From the NCBI RefSeq assembly GCF_024323335.1, contig NC_066581.1:292774536-292838535 (forward strand): a DNA stretch of 64,000 nt, written 5' to 3'. Below the pieces are notes generated by a model, which worked only from the letters and a program-made list of their open reading frames with translations, made no database searches and had not been told where the DNA came from. Of this stretch, positions 10,780 to 21,363 are shown one piece after another (position 1 is the stretch's first letter; each line of letters begins with the position of its first letter). The DNA comes from Lathyrus oleraceus. Taxonomy: Eukaryota; Streptophyta; Magnoliopsida; Fabales; Fabaceae. The position numbers and the translations under genes are program-made.

Positions 10780-13704
10780 TGAAGAGGACTTTGAAAGGAC
10801 CAATTTCTAAACTCCTTCTTGTTCATTCTTTATTTGTTGATAGAACTTTTTGATGTGTGTGTTCTTGTGCTAGGAATTCCAACATTGAGCCAAATTGAGG
10901 AACCATTGCCATAAGCTCCTAAGAGAGAGAGAGATCTAAAAGCCATTGGAAGATCCCTAGGAGCTTGTTTTGATTGTGTGCTTGATTGTTTGAGTATTTG
11001 CTTATCTTGCTTGCATATTCCAAAGGATGAGAGCTACTTGGATCATCAATATGATCTCAAGAGAGGAACTCCATTTGTGGTCTTACTTCTTATCCTTCAT
11101 CTCTTGTATGCTTAGGACTTAGCCCTTCTTCTTCTTCCCTCCACTCTAACCCAAGCCAAAACTTTTGTGCAAACATTTAACACTTGTTTTCAAACATTAG
11201 AAACCTAAGCCTTATGCTTTTAATTTCCAAACTTTCTTTTTCATAACACTTATTTTGAATTGAATCCTTAAGTCAACTTTGACCATATTTTGTAAATACT
11301 TTTCATTAGTAAATATAACCCATTCAAATACTTTTTGTGGTTTCAATGGCCACCTTCTTAATTAAAACTTTTCAGAACCTTTAGCTATTAGGTTTGAGTT
11401 ATCATTGAGGTAAATGTAATACTCACCTATATCCTTAGTGATGGACAATGAGTCTTCCATGCTTATTATAGGGTTAACCCCTCACTAGCATGCTGAAGCT
11501 ATCCTCACATGGTGGATTTGTGGTTTTAGGTTGAGTTTTCTCCCTTGGATAACAAAAGACCTTAAGGCTTTTGGACCAATCAATTCACCAACTCATTTTG
11601 AGATTTTTACCCCGAACTATGAGGTTTTGATCCTAATATTTTTTAAGATGGTACGTAGGCAATGAGTTCATCCATCCAAACACAAAATGTAAATGAACTT
11701 GCATATTCTTTCCTCATCTCTTCAATCATGTTTGCACAAATACATTTTCACAAAACACCAACCTTACAACAAGTATGAAAAGGGCTCCCTAGGAGTACCT
11801 AGGATGTTTTGGGTGCTTAAAACCTTCCCATTGCATAACCAACCCCCTTACCCAGATCTCTGACATTTTTACTAGTTTTTGATTCGATAAAACTTTTAGG
11901 TTTTTTTCGCTTTTTAACCATTCCTTTGGATAAATAGAAGTGCGGTGGCGACTCGACTTATATGGTTTACCTTAGATTTAGTCAATATCTCTAATAGTAA
12001 CGAATACCCCTCTACAAATACCATGAAATAGGGGAGACTTACAATCTCACTTACTAGAATGATATGTCTTTAGGGTCAAATTTAGCTCTATGTTAAGCAA
12101 TTGTAATTGGACTTATGTAGAAGTCACAACTATCTGAGACTTGGCAATAGAAATTTTGGTGTTAATGCATGTTAGAGAAATGGTATAATGAACCATACTC
12201 CTAAAACATACCACACACAAAAAAGAAAAAGATCAAAGGATGGACCTATCTCATCCATACTGGTATTGGTTCATCTAACACAAAGTTATTGATGAACCAA
12301 TTAGCCTTAGGATATTGAGACTTCATTGGTCAATGGAAAGGATGGGAGAGAATGGGATTGAAGATGAAGAGGGAGGGGAGATGAGAGAAACACAAATTGG
12401 TCATGGGAGGAATTTTATCAAATTAAAATCATTCATTCATTTTGGGAGATGAAATGTACATTTCATCCATCCCCTAAATCCAATGATTTTAACTTAACAA
12501 AAGTCAAATTAACCTTGACCAAGGCCCAAACACATAGTCCAACATCACAAGTCAATAAAAATGGCTCAAAACAATTCCTACACAATTAATCAATTAAAAA
12601 TGCATTTAAATTAAATTTAGTTTGGTCAAAACCTAAAACCTCTTTAAAACACCAAATAAATGGCCAAGATATTTATCCTAGGTCAAACAAGGTCAAAGGA
12701 CCTTAGACAAAAAATTTCATAATTTTTGAAAAGTCGGAAGTATTTTTAAATAATTAAAAATATGCACAAAAACAAGTAATTCTTTAAAAATATCAAAATT
12801 AATCCAAAAAATAATTTTAATTCAGAAAATGAAAGAAGAAAATATTTAAAGATTTTTGGTGAAAGTCCCATATTCTTTGGATTAAAAATTAAATTAATAT
12901 GAATTAATCAAAATAAAAGGATTAAATGAAAAATCAGAAAATAAAAAGAAATTCAAAAAAACAAGGGTCATCATATCTCCCTCATTAATTTAGGAGGCAG
13001 ATCTGATGGTCAAGCGCGCGCTTCCACCAAACACTGCAGTAAATGCGTGCACACGAATGATAATCATTTTGGATGTGTGACACTAGAACATGAGAACCAG
13101 ATCAGATGGCTTGGATTGATCCAGTGCACCACCGGAGCCCTAGCTCCGGTCATCTTCTTCGGTGATCACCACTAGTCTGGTTCAGGCTCAACTCCGGGGA
13201 AAATGAAAAGTGAATACACAAATTTGAAGGAAAAATGCTCAGGAGCCCGAATCTGGCCTCAATTTTCTCCTATTCCAAGTATATAAAAAAGATACAGGGA
13301 TTTGAATTTTTAGGATCATGAACTGAGTTGCTTCAATTTGACCTCAAAGCAACTCAATCTTCTTACCTACACTGATAGGACTTCAGACAACCAAAAATCA
13401 CAAAGAATGGTGAATAATTGAGGGAGAATCGAAGAGATAAAGTTTTTGAAAATTCACCTTCAATGGAGCTTCAAACTTGCTCGATCTTGGTTCCAATTGT
13501 GCTTGGCCTTGCTTCAGATGCTTGATGGAAGTGATTAGGATCAAGAAATGGTCTGGACTCTTGGAGTTTCAATATCAAAACAGATGGAGAATTGAAACTC
13601 GATTTTCAAAAGAAAACCTTCAAAATTATCCTTTAATGGAAGGGGTTTGGATTGCAGGTTCAAAGCTTGGGTATGAGGTCCTTAATTCTGAGCAATGAGG
13701 GTTG

Positions 13705-13712
13705 TATTTATA
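13705..13712 (-). promoter_or_regulatory. TATA box of D LTR (3' copy)
   Basis: GGCTATAAATACAACCC on the minus strand; the same word is at 54530-54537 in the 5' LTR, which would drive the element. Confidence 0.55.
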
Positions 13713-15228
13713 GCCAAAGAGATTCACTTCCACACACTTCCAAAAATGACAAAATTTGAGTAATTCCCTTGAATTCTTGCATGGGCGTGTTATAGGCCCA
13801 TCAAGTGATGTATTAAGGTCCAAAAATTATTAAGAAACATGTTGAAATCATGTTGTGAAGCCATGCATTCGTGTATGAAATGTGGAAGTGAAAATCATCC
13901 AAATGGTATCTCATATTGCACCTATGCGCAAGTCCTTCATTATTTGTCCAAATGAGGTAATCTTGGACTTTTTGGAAATTTGAGATCAAGGGGAATAACT
14001 TTCGTGTTGTACACTTTTTCATTTGAAGCATGGATCATGATGAATTTTGAGGTGGAAGTTTGGGAAATCAAACATATTTGAAAATTTTCTAAGTCTCAAG
14101 TCAAATGTTCACTTCTTCCACCTTGAATAACTTTTTCTATGGACATCAAATGAGAAAAGTTCCTTCATCAAAGTTGTATATATTTAAAACCTATTCAATT
14201 TGGTCACAAATTTGACCTCATTTGGATTTGGCATGAAGGATTTATGCATTTTAGAAGTTGAGGAAAATCACATGTTCAATGGTAGTGGCCCAAAATGACC
14301 TATAATGTTTCCTCTTGGCACATGCACTTGAAAGTTGAATTTGAACTTACTCCAAACATGAAATTTTAATTATACATCTTTAATTTGATCATGGAATTTG
14401 AATGGATTTCATCTCATAAAAAATGAGCAAATTATGGTCTTGGGAAGTTGACCTCCTAACTAGGATTCAAACAAAATGACCTAGAATCTTTCACCATAAA
14501 AAATGAATTTCCAAGAACAACTAGCTCTTGACATCAACATGAAAGTTGTTTGTAATGTCATTTTGAGTAACTTTTCTCTTGGAATCATTTTCATATGACA
14601 AAATTTGTAGGAGATAGGGTATAGAGAACCATAATTTTGGCCAGTTGACTTTCTCTGGTCAACCACCATGAACCAACTTGCTTGCTTGATATTCTCTTGA
14701 CTTTTGGGACTCATGGAGGATCATATATTCATAAGATAATGTAGTATGAAATATCCCTTTAAATATTTAATCAAATGATGAAGGAACTTGCTGAGGAAGT
14801 CACACAAGATACCCAGATGAATTAGGGTTTCCAAGGCAAACAAACTTCAAACTCTTAGTGAATTCTTGATCAAAATGATATGTGAATAACATAGGGATCC
14901 ATATATGATGTCTAGAGTAAATGTGAACCATTTCTTGATTGAGATCCTTGTATTGAGGGTCTTAAACCCTAGATATGAGCTTGATGAGGCATTGGTGAGC
15001 ATCCACACTACCTACAAAAGAAAAAATCTATACATAGACATATTTTTGGTATTTTTGTTAGTAAATAATGAAAAAGAAAGTATAATACAATAAAATGTGC
15101 TTGGTGGTCTCTCCCAATGCAAACTCAATGAATGGAGGGGGTAAGGTGGATGCCAAAGTGTGATCCCAATACCAATGCATATAATGAGATTGCATGAGGG
15201 ATCTTAGGGTCAAAATTGGGATCTTACA

Positions 15229-15240
15229 GCTGCCCCTATT
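15229..15240 (-). other. Polypurine tract of D
   Basis: On the minus strand AATAGGGGCAGC directly precedes the 3' LTR start TGTAAGATCCC; it would prime plus-strand cDNA synthesis. Confidence 0.75.
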
Positions 15241-15799
15241 TAAGGGCGTTCTAGCTGAGGAGATGAAGGTTAAAATCTTCGTATCGACTCAGTGGAATGG
15301 ACTTAATAACAACATATAAAAACAAATTTTGGTCCCTAAGAGACCTCATGATGCATATGATATGAATGTTGAAAAGGACTCTCTGTGCGGAAAATATTGC
15401 CACACAAAGAAAAAGAATCCGGAGAGACTGAAAGTCCGCAGGAGCATAATGCATTCCATAAGGGAAACTCACTGGGGAGACAGAGACTCTGGGGGATAAA
15501 AAGTTGTGCGTAGTCCAGGCTACGACTTAAAAACTGTTGGGGACACGAGGGTAATTCCATAAAAATAAATCAATGGAAAGACTCAATCGGGGATAAAGGG
15601 AAAATCTGCAGGGGAAGCGGGTAAATCTGAACAAAACGAAAATACTCGAACCAAATAGGGGATTGGCGACTTCACTAAGCAAATACGCACTCAAACTTAA
15701 CTGGGGAAGAATGAACTTCAACACAGGAGTACCCGAAGTATATTATCCATTATCGGTTACTGGGTAGGAGGATAACATAATCTGATAGGGGGACATCCG

Positions 15800-16377
15800 T
15801 TACCGATTAGGGTAAACATATCAAGGATGACTCACTGAGGAAATAATGTATGTTCATTACCAACTACAGGGTAAGAACAACATGCGAGAAAAATATCAAA
15901 TAGGATTTACAACTATCAGCTACTAGGCAGAAGACCAAAGAAAGAGAATATCCGTCACTTGTTAAAGTGAACATATCAAGGATAGACTCAAAGGGAAGAA
16001 TATCCGTCATCGATTAGGATGAACATATCGAGTATATACTATCAGGGAAAAGTAGGAATTATATCAATTGATTACCGGATAGAATACCAAAAAGATAATA
16101 TCCATCACCGGTTAGGATGAACATATCAAGGATAGACTCAGAGGGGAAAGCGGGATTTATAACTACCGGTTACTGGGCAGAAGACCGCAAAGAGAAGAAA
16201 GTCTATCATCGGTTAGGATGAACATATCAAGGATTAACTCTCTAGGAAAAGCAATAGGGATTACAGCTACCTTTTTACTGGGTAGAAAACCAAAGGAGGA
16301 GAATACCCGTCATCGGTCAAGATGAAAATATCAAGGATAGACTCAAAGGGAAGAATATATGTCATCAGTTAGGATGA
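15800..16377 (-). repeat. Hairpin array in the 3' UTR of D
   Basis: Seven units at 15800-15815, 15955-15970, 16007-16022, 16105-16120, 16206-16221, 16310-16325 and 16362-16377. Each is a 5-bp stem with a 6-nt loop, most followed by ACATATCAAGGATAGACTC-like sequence. Plus-strand stems are TTACC/GGTAA in the first, TCACT/AGTGA in the second (plus an additional T-A pair closing the loop side) and TCATC/GATGA in the others. The fourth has a C-A mismatch on the plus strand that becomes a G-U wobble in the minus-strand RNA. Spacings alternate around 50 and 100 nt. Confidence 0.8.
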
Positions 16378-17808
16378 ACATATCAAGGATAGATTACCTG
16401 GGGAAACATAAAACGAATCCGCTGGGAAACACAAGAGGAAGTAGATTATTGTAACCGGGTATTGGGTAAGAGTAAGGTACTCGTAAATCGAGAAGAATAT
16501 TACCAGTTACTGGGTAACAAACTTTCGAGGGACCAAAAGCATCCATCTAGGTAAGATCTAGAAAGAAACGGTTAAACAAATGACTCTACCCAATGAGGAT
16601 ATATCTTAAGGGGGTGGTTCCATCCAGACAATCAAATGGTGGAGGAAACTGAAGTAATAATCATCCACGAGAAAATAACTCAGTGGGGAATGAGAAAGAT
16701 TAAATTCTTTCTGCTTAAGAGGCTGACACCCTACAATTGAGGGAGGACAAATGCACCAAATCTGCATGGGGAAAGTATATCACGATAGCAGAGGATCGGA
16801 AAAATAAGGAATCAAATGCAATAATAATGCGTAATGAAATATCTAATGTATGAATGTATATGTATATGTATATATGACTGATGATTATGCTGACAAAACA
16901 ATCGCAAAGGACACAAATATCACTAATCTGTATCATCGCTACAACACTCGACTAATCTTGATAGGATGGAGGCATCAACTGGAGAAAACGCTAGGGATGA
17001 ACATAAACCATCCATCACAAACCACTCAGCCATGACTAGGGAGATAGAAAAGATCTGTTGAGGATCTGAATCATCAACTCTACAAGGGAATTTTAGGTCA
17101 ACACCATGCCACATGGGAGACAACCTTGCAAAGGACCAGAAATATTGCTCAAGAATCAGTGCTGGCGGGGTTCAGGAGTGAACCCTACTGGCGACCTGAG
17201 GGGAATAAAAATCATGTGCTGAATATTTATAAACCGCTGAGAATACGCGCCTACCGCTTAGTCGGGGAGGCAATCATAAAACTCGATTGGAGAAATTGAA
17301 TTGTCGTTGGGAAGAAAAAAGTGACCAAACCAACTGCTTGGGGAAGACCAACAATGTTCCGCATTTTTAAGACTTATCTGTTCTTTGACTGTTGTTGATA
17401 TTCATTAATAAAATCGATTGCTTTTTAAAAGTAATTTTATTATTTTAAGAAAAATGATTTTGATTTTTAAATTCACATTTAGAATTATCATTATAAAATT
17501 TAATTATATTTAGCGGAAAGATAAATAAGAGTAGAAACAAATGGATAAAAAGCTCAACTTTATTTAATGGAATGGTAGTCTGTAAATGACAAGACTCCAT
17601 AGATCTTTACAAAAGTTGAAAAATGACAATTTACATGGAAAAAGGCTACATTGAATACAATTATCACTAATCCTTCTACCAACTTCAATATCCATTATGC
17701 TCTTGGCTTCGGTTGAGGATGAATCAGAGTTGACTGACTTGCTCAAAACTGTTCTCAAGATCGGAGACCAACCGAATGCAGTTACTTGCCATAATCCCTA
17801 ATTTTTGC

Positions 17809-17841
17809 ATAGATTTCCCCAAGGTGGGGTACTCCATCTAT
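17809..17841 (-). other. Third 3' UTR hairpin of D (non-GAAA loop)
   Basis: Outer stem ATAGAT/ATCTAT (6 bp), 6-nt bulge, inner stem CCCC/GGGG, 5-nt loop, followed by GCAAAAATTAGG on the minus strand. The architecture and trailing GCAAAAAT word match the two GAAA hairpins next to it. Confidence 0.65.
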
Positions 17842-17879
17842 CGGGATAAATTTTATATTTTATGTCTCTAATTTTTGCC

Positions 17880-17907
17880 TGGATCGCCCTTTCGGGTTTT
17901 CAATCCA
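17880..17907 (-). other. GAAA-tetraloop hairpin 2 of D
   Basis: Read on the minus strand: outer stem TGGAT/ATCCA, 6-nt bulge TGAAAA, inner stem CCC/GGG, loop GAAA, then GCAAAAAT. The counterpart in F (58566-58593) has the same length, bulge and loop but outer stem TAGAC/GTCTA. Confidence 0.75.
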
Positions 17908-17926
17908 CCGAGACGCTCATTTTTGC

Positions 17927-17956
17927 CTAAGTCACCCTTTCGGGTATTTAACTTAG
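17927..17956 (-). other. GAAA-tetraloop hairpin 1 of D
   Basis: Starts 22 nt after the pol stop on the minus strand: outer stem CTAAGT/ACTTAG, 5-nt bulge TAAAT, inner stem ACCC/GGGT, loop GAAA. F has the same hairpin at 58613-58642 with outer stem ATAAGT/ACTTAT. Confidence 0.78.
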
Positions 17957-17978
17957 CGAGTTGTTCTTTTTTATTTGT

Positions 17979-20900
17979 TTAGGCGAAGTATTTCTTGACT
18001 GCATCGGCGTTCACAGGACACGTGAACTCTTCACCATCCATAATTATAAGAATCAAAGCGTCTCTTGAAAAGAGTCTCTTTAACAACATATGGGCCTTCA
18101 TAATTAGGAGTCCATTTGCCCCTAGCATCTGGTTTGAAAGATAAAATCTTCTTGAGCACAAGGTCACCTTCTCTGAACACACGAGGCCTGACCTTCTTAT
18201 CAAATGCTTTCTTCATTCTCTATTGATATAACTAACCATGGCACATGGCAGTCAACCTTTTCTCTTCAATTAAGTTCATCTGGTCATATTTGGTTTGACA
18301 CCATTCAGCTTCAGTCAACTTGGTTTCCATCAAAACACGTAATGATGGGATTTCAACCTCTATTGGGAGCACAACTTCCATGCCATAAACAACTGAAAAA
18401 GGGGTTGCCCCTATTGAAGTGTGGATGGATGTACAGTACCCATGCAAAGCAAATGGGATCATATCATGCCAATCCTTGTCGGTTACAACCATTTTCTGAA
18501 TGATCTTCTTAATGTTCTTATTTGCAGCTTCAACAGCCCCATTCATCTTAGGTCTGTAGGGAGAAATATTATGATGTGCAATCTTGAAGTCTTTGCAAAG
18601 AGCTTCCATCATATTGTTAGTCAAGTTAGATCCATTATCAGTAATGATTTTACTTGGTACACCATAATGGCATATAATCTGATTCTTGATAAACCTTACA
18701 ATAACTTGCTTGGTTACATTTGCATACGATGCCGCTTCAACCAACTTTATGAAGTAGTCAATAGCCACTACAATGAAACGATGTCCATTCGAAGCTTTAG
18801 GCTCAATCATGCCAATCATATCAATTCCTCACATGGAGAAGGGCCATGGAGAGGAAATGCCATTCAACAGTGTCAAAGGAACATGAATCTTATCTACATA
18901 AATTTGACACTTGTTGCATTTCTTCACAAACTTGCAACTGTCAGATTCCATTGTCACCCAATAGTAACATGCTCTCAACATCTTCTTAGCCATAACATAT
19001 CCATTGGGATGAGTACCAAAGGAACCTTCATGGACTTCAGTCATCAACAAGTCTACTTTGTGTCTATCCACGCATCTAAGCAAAACCATATTGAAGTTTC
19101 TCTTATAGAGCACATCACCATTCAGGTAAAAATTGCCATCTAATCTTCTCAAAGTTTTCTTATCTTTCAAGGATGCCCCAGGCGGGTAAATCTGACTTTG
19201 GAGGAAACACTTGATATCAAATAACCATGGTTTTTCATCTTTGGTCTCTTCAACAACAAACACATGAGTTGGCCTATCAAGACGCATCACATTCAAGTTA
19301 GGAACTTCATTCCAAAATTTCACCACAATCATTGAAGCCAATGTTGCAAGAGCATCTGCCATCCGGTTTTCATCTCGGGGGATGTGATGAAACTCAACCT
19401 TTGTAAAGAAATTTGAAATCCTCCTCGCATAATCTCTATATGGTATCAAACCGGGTTGATTCGTCTCCCATTCATCTTTGATCTGATTTACAACCAAAGT
19501 TGAATCTCCATAGACGTCAAGATACTTGATTATGAGATCAATGGCCTCTTCAAGCCCCATAGTGCAAGCTTCATACTCAGCCATATTGTCCGTACATTTG
19601 AAAGTCAATCTAGCTGTAAATGGAAAATAAGTTCCTTGAGGAGTAATAATCATTTCCCCAATTCCATTACCATATTAATTAACAGCTCCATTAAATATCA
19701 TTCCTCAACGGGAACCAGGTTTTGGCCCTTCTTCAAGCAATGGTTCATCACAGTCTTTCATTTTCAAGTACAAAATCTCTTCGTCTAGAAAATCATACTG
19801 CACTGACTGATAATCTTCAATCGGTTGGTGAGCCAAATGGTCAGCCAAAACACTACCTTTAATTGCTTTTTGAGATAAGTATTCAATATCATACTCGGAT
19901 AACAACATCTACCAACGGGAAATCCTCCCAATTAAAGCAGGCTTATCAAAAATGTATTTAATTGGATCCATTTTGGATATCAACCAAGTAGTATGGGTCA
20001 GCATATACTGACGCAGACGCTTAGCAGCCCAAGCCAATGCGCAACAAGTCTTTTCAAGCATGGAATACCGAGTATCACAGTCGGTGAATTTCTTACTGAG
20101 GTGGTAAATATCATATTATTTCTTTCCAATTTCATCTTGTTGAACAAGAACACAACCCATACTCTCTTCAAGCACAGTCAAATACATGATCAATGGTCTT
20201 CCTTCAACAGGTGGAGACAGAATCGGAGGCTCGAGCGGATACTCTTTAATATTGTCAAAATCTTTTTGGTAATCTTCGGTCCAATCAAAACACTGATCTT
20301 TCCGAGGAAGCTTGAATATAGGCGCATATGTGGCAGTCATATGCGATATGAATCTTGAGATATAATTCAAGCGACCGAGAACACCTCTGACTTGCTTCTC
20401 AATTTTGGGCGCAGGCATCTCTTGTATTGCTTTGACCTTGGCAGGATCAACTTTAATACCTTTCTCACTGACAATAAATCCCAACAACTTACCAGAACGA
20501 ACACCAAATATACACTTCGTGGGATTCAAGCGGAGTTTGTACTTCCTCAAATGCTAGAATAACTTCAACAAATGCTCAACATGTTCTTCTTTATCACTTG
20601 ATTTGGAAATCATATCATCAAAATAGACTTCGATCTCTTTATGCATCATATCATGAAAAGAGTGGTCATAGCTCTCTGGTACGTTGCACCAGCATTCTTT
20701 AAACCGAAAGGCATCACTCTATAACAGAATGTTCCCTAGGGTGAGTTCTCCTCAACTTATGCTTGATCAGCGGGAATTCTGGCTTTAACGGCAATCTATG
20801 CTCCACAATCTCAAAATCCAAACCAGACATGTCTTGATAGGACAAAGCAAACATATCTGAATACTCTCGGAAAAGATCAACCAACCCCTTCTTAACCTCT

Positions 20901-21115
20901 GGATACAGTTGAGACCCAATCTTGACTTCCTTCACATTATCTTCAGAACCCAGGCTGTCTAGCTCAATCTGATCTTCGAACGGCTGAATGGATTTTTCCT
21001 CATGCTCAAGTAGACGACTATCTCTTCATCAGTCTCTTCCTCATCCTCAAACACAGGGAAATTAATGTTTGGAGAGGGAGTAGAATCATTGTATTCAATG
21101 GGTTTGGGAAACAAC
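17979..21115 (-). pseudogene. pol of D (RT, RNase H, second RNase H, integrase), broken
   Basis: Read on the minus strand: N-terminal RT fragment ending in RRTHP (about 20745-20990). A deletion follows that removes the RT fingers and the first catalytic Asp, then RT resumes from the MPFGL region (about 20740 down; YFDDM-type site near 20610) through thumb and connection (20116-20550). Next come RNase H and linker (19705-20110) and a second, archaeal-like RNase H at 19350-19700, whose first active-site Asp reads Asn (FNGA) with a stop nearby. Integrase follows: HHCC zinc region and catalytic core with ITDNG (18232-19130), and a C-terminal part ending in NADAVKKYFA at 17979. Dual RNase H is typical of the Tat lineage. 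At least one further frameshift lies near 18050. Confidence 0.88.
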
Positions 21116-21211
21116 CTACATAATGATTTGATATTTTGATTTTAGAGAAGTGAATTATGACCAAATATTATGCAAATGGACAATTATTATTATGTATGTT
21201 TTTATGATTAC
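21116..21211 (-). other. Candidate intron between pro and pol of D
   Basis: Ogre elements are known to carry an intron between gag-pro and RT. On the minus strand GT occurs at 21211 (AAAATG/GTAATC) and AG at 21116 (TTATGTAG/GTTGTTTCC), bounding 96 nt of AT-rich sequence. The gag-pro ORF stops at 21364, and the pol frame seems to start just after the acceptor. The sites are picked by eye; other donors upstream are possible. Confidence 0.4.
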
Positions 21212-21363
21212 CATTTTCAGAAAAACGAAAAGTAAAAATAAAACATCATAGATGTGGATGAATAAAATTGCATTTTATTGATGATAATTGAGAAATGCCT
21301 AACAATGTCCACTTCTCCCTTAGTCATAGGAGAAGGATTTTTCTTAAAACAATGAAAAAAAAA

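Larger units (their letters stand above)
7027..12016 (+). mobile_element. Element E: 4990-bp Ogre-type solo LTR
   Basis: Begins TGTAATACCCCAATTTTGGC and ends CCCCTCTACA, flanked by a perfect 5-bp TSD AATAC (7022-7026, 12017-12021). Its start matches the minus-strand start of the D LTR, and its end carries the same GTGGCGACTC word, so it is an LTR of a related family in the opposite orientation. There is no internal domain, PBS or PPT. Solo LTRs of this kind arise by recombination between the two LTRs of a full element. No credible gene lies in these 5 kb. Confidence 0.9.
5473..15228 (-). repeat. 3' LTR of D, interrupted by E
   Basis: Consists of 5473-7026 and 12022-15228, split by E and its TSD. 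It aligns as a direct repeat with 28577-31122 plus 53828-56053. On the minus strand it starts TGTAAGATCCCAATTTTG and ends GAATTTACTGCTACA. TATAAATA on the minus strand at 13705-13712 marks the likely promoter. No gene is present; small ORFs here are not supported by composition or homology. Confidence 0.92.
15229..17978 (-). other. 3' UTR of D
   Basis: 2.75 kb between the pol stop (17979) and the PPT, without a supported ORF. It contains three hairpins just after the stop (17809-17956), AT-rich spacer (17400-17800), sequence without visible repeats (about 16520-17400), a hairpin array (15750-16520), and a proximal part (15240-15750) where I see nothing clear. Ogre 3' UTRs are known to be hypervariable and to hold tandem repeats that can seed satellites. 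Confidence 0.8.

Noticed and set aside
13131..13180. ACCGGAG/CTCCGGT inverted repeat in the D LTR as another palindrome cluster
   Set aside because: Single imperfect pair near the promoter in both D LTRs, not a multi-copy cluster, so not grouped with the LTR word clusters.
18421..19143. 240-codon plus-strand ORF
   Set aside because: Antisense shadow of the D integrase and RNase H coding region.
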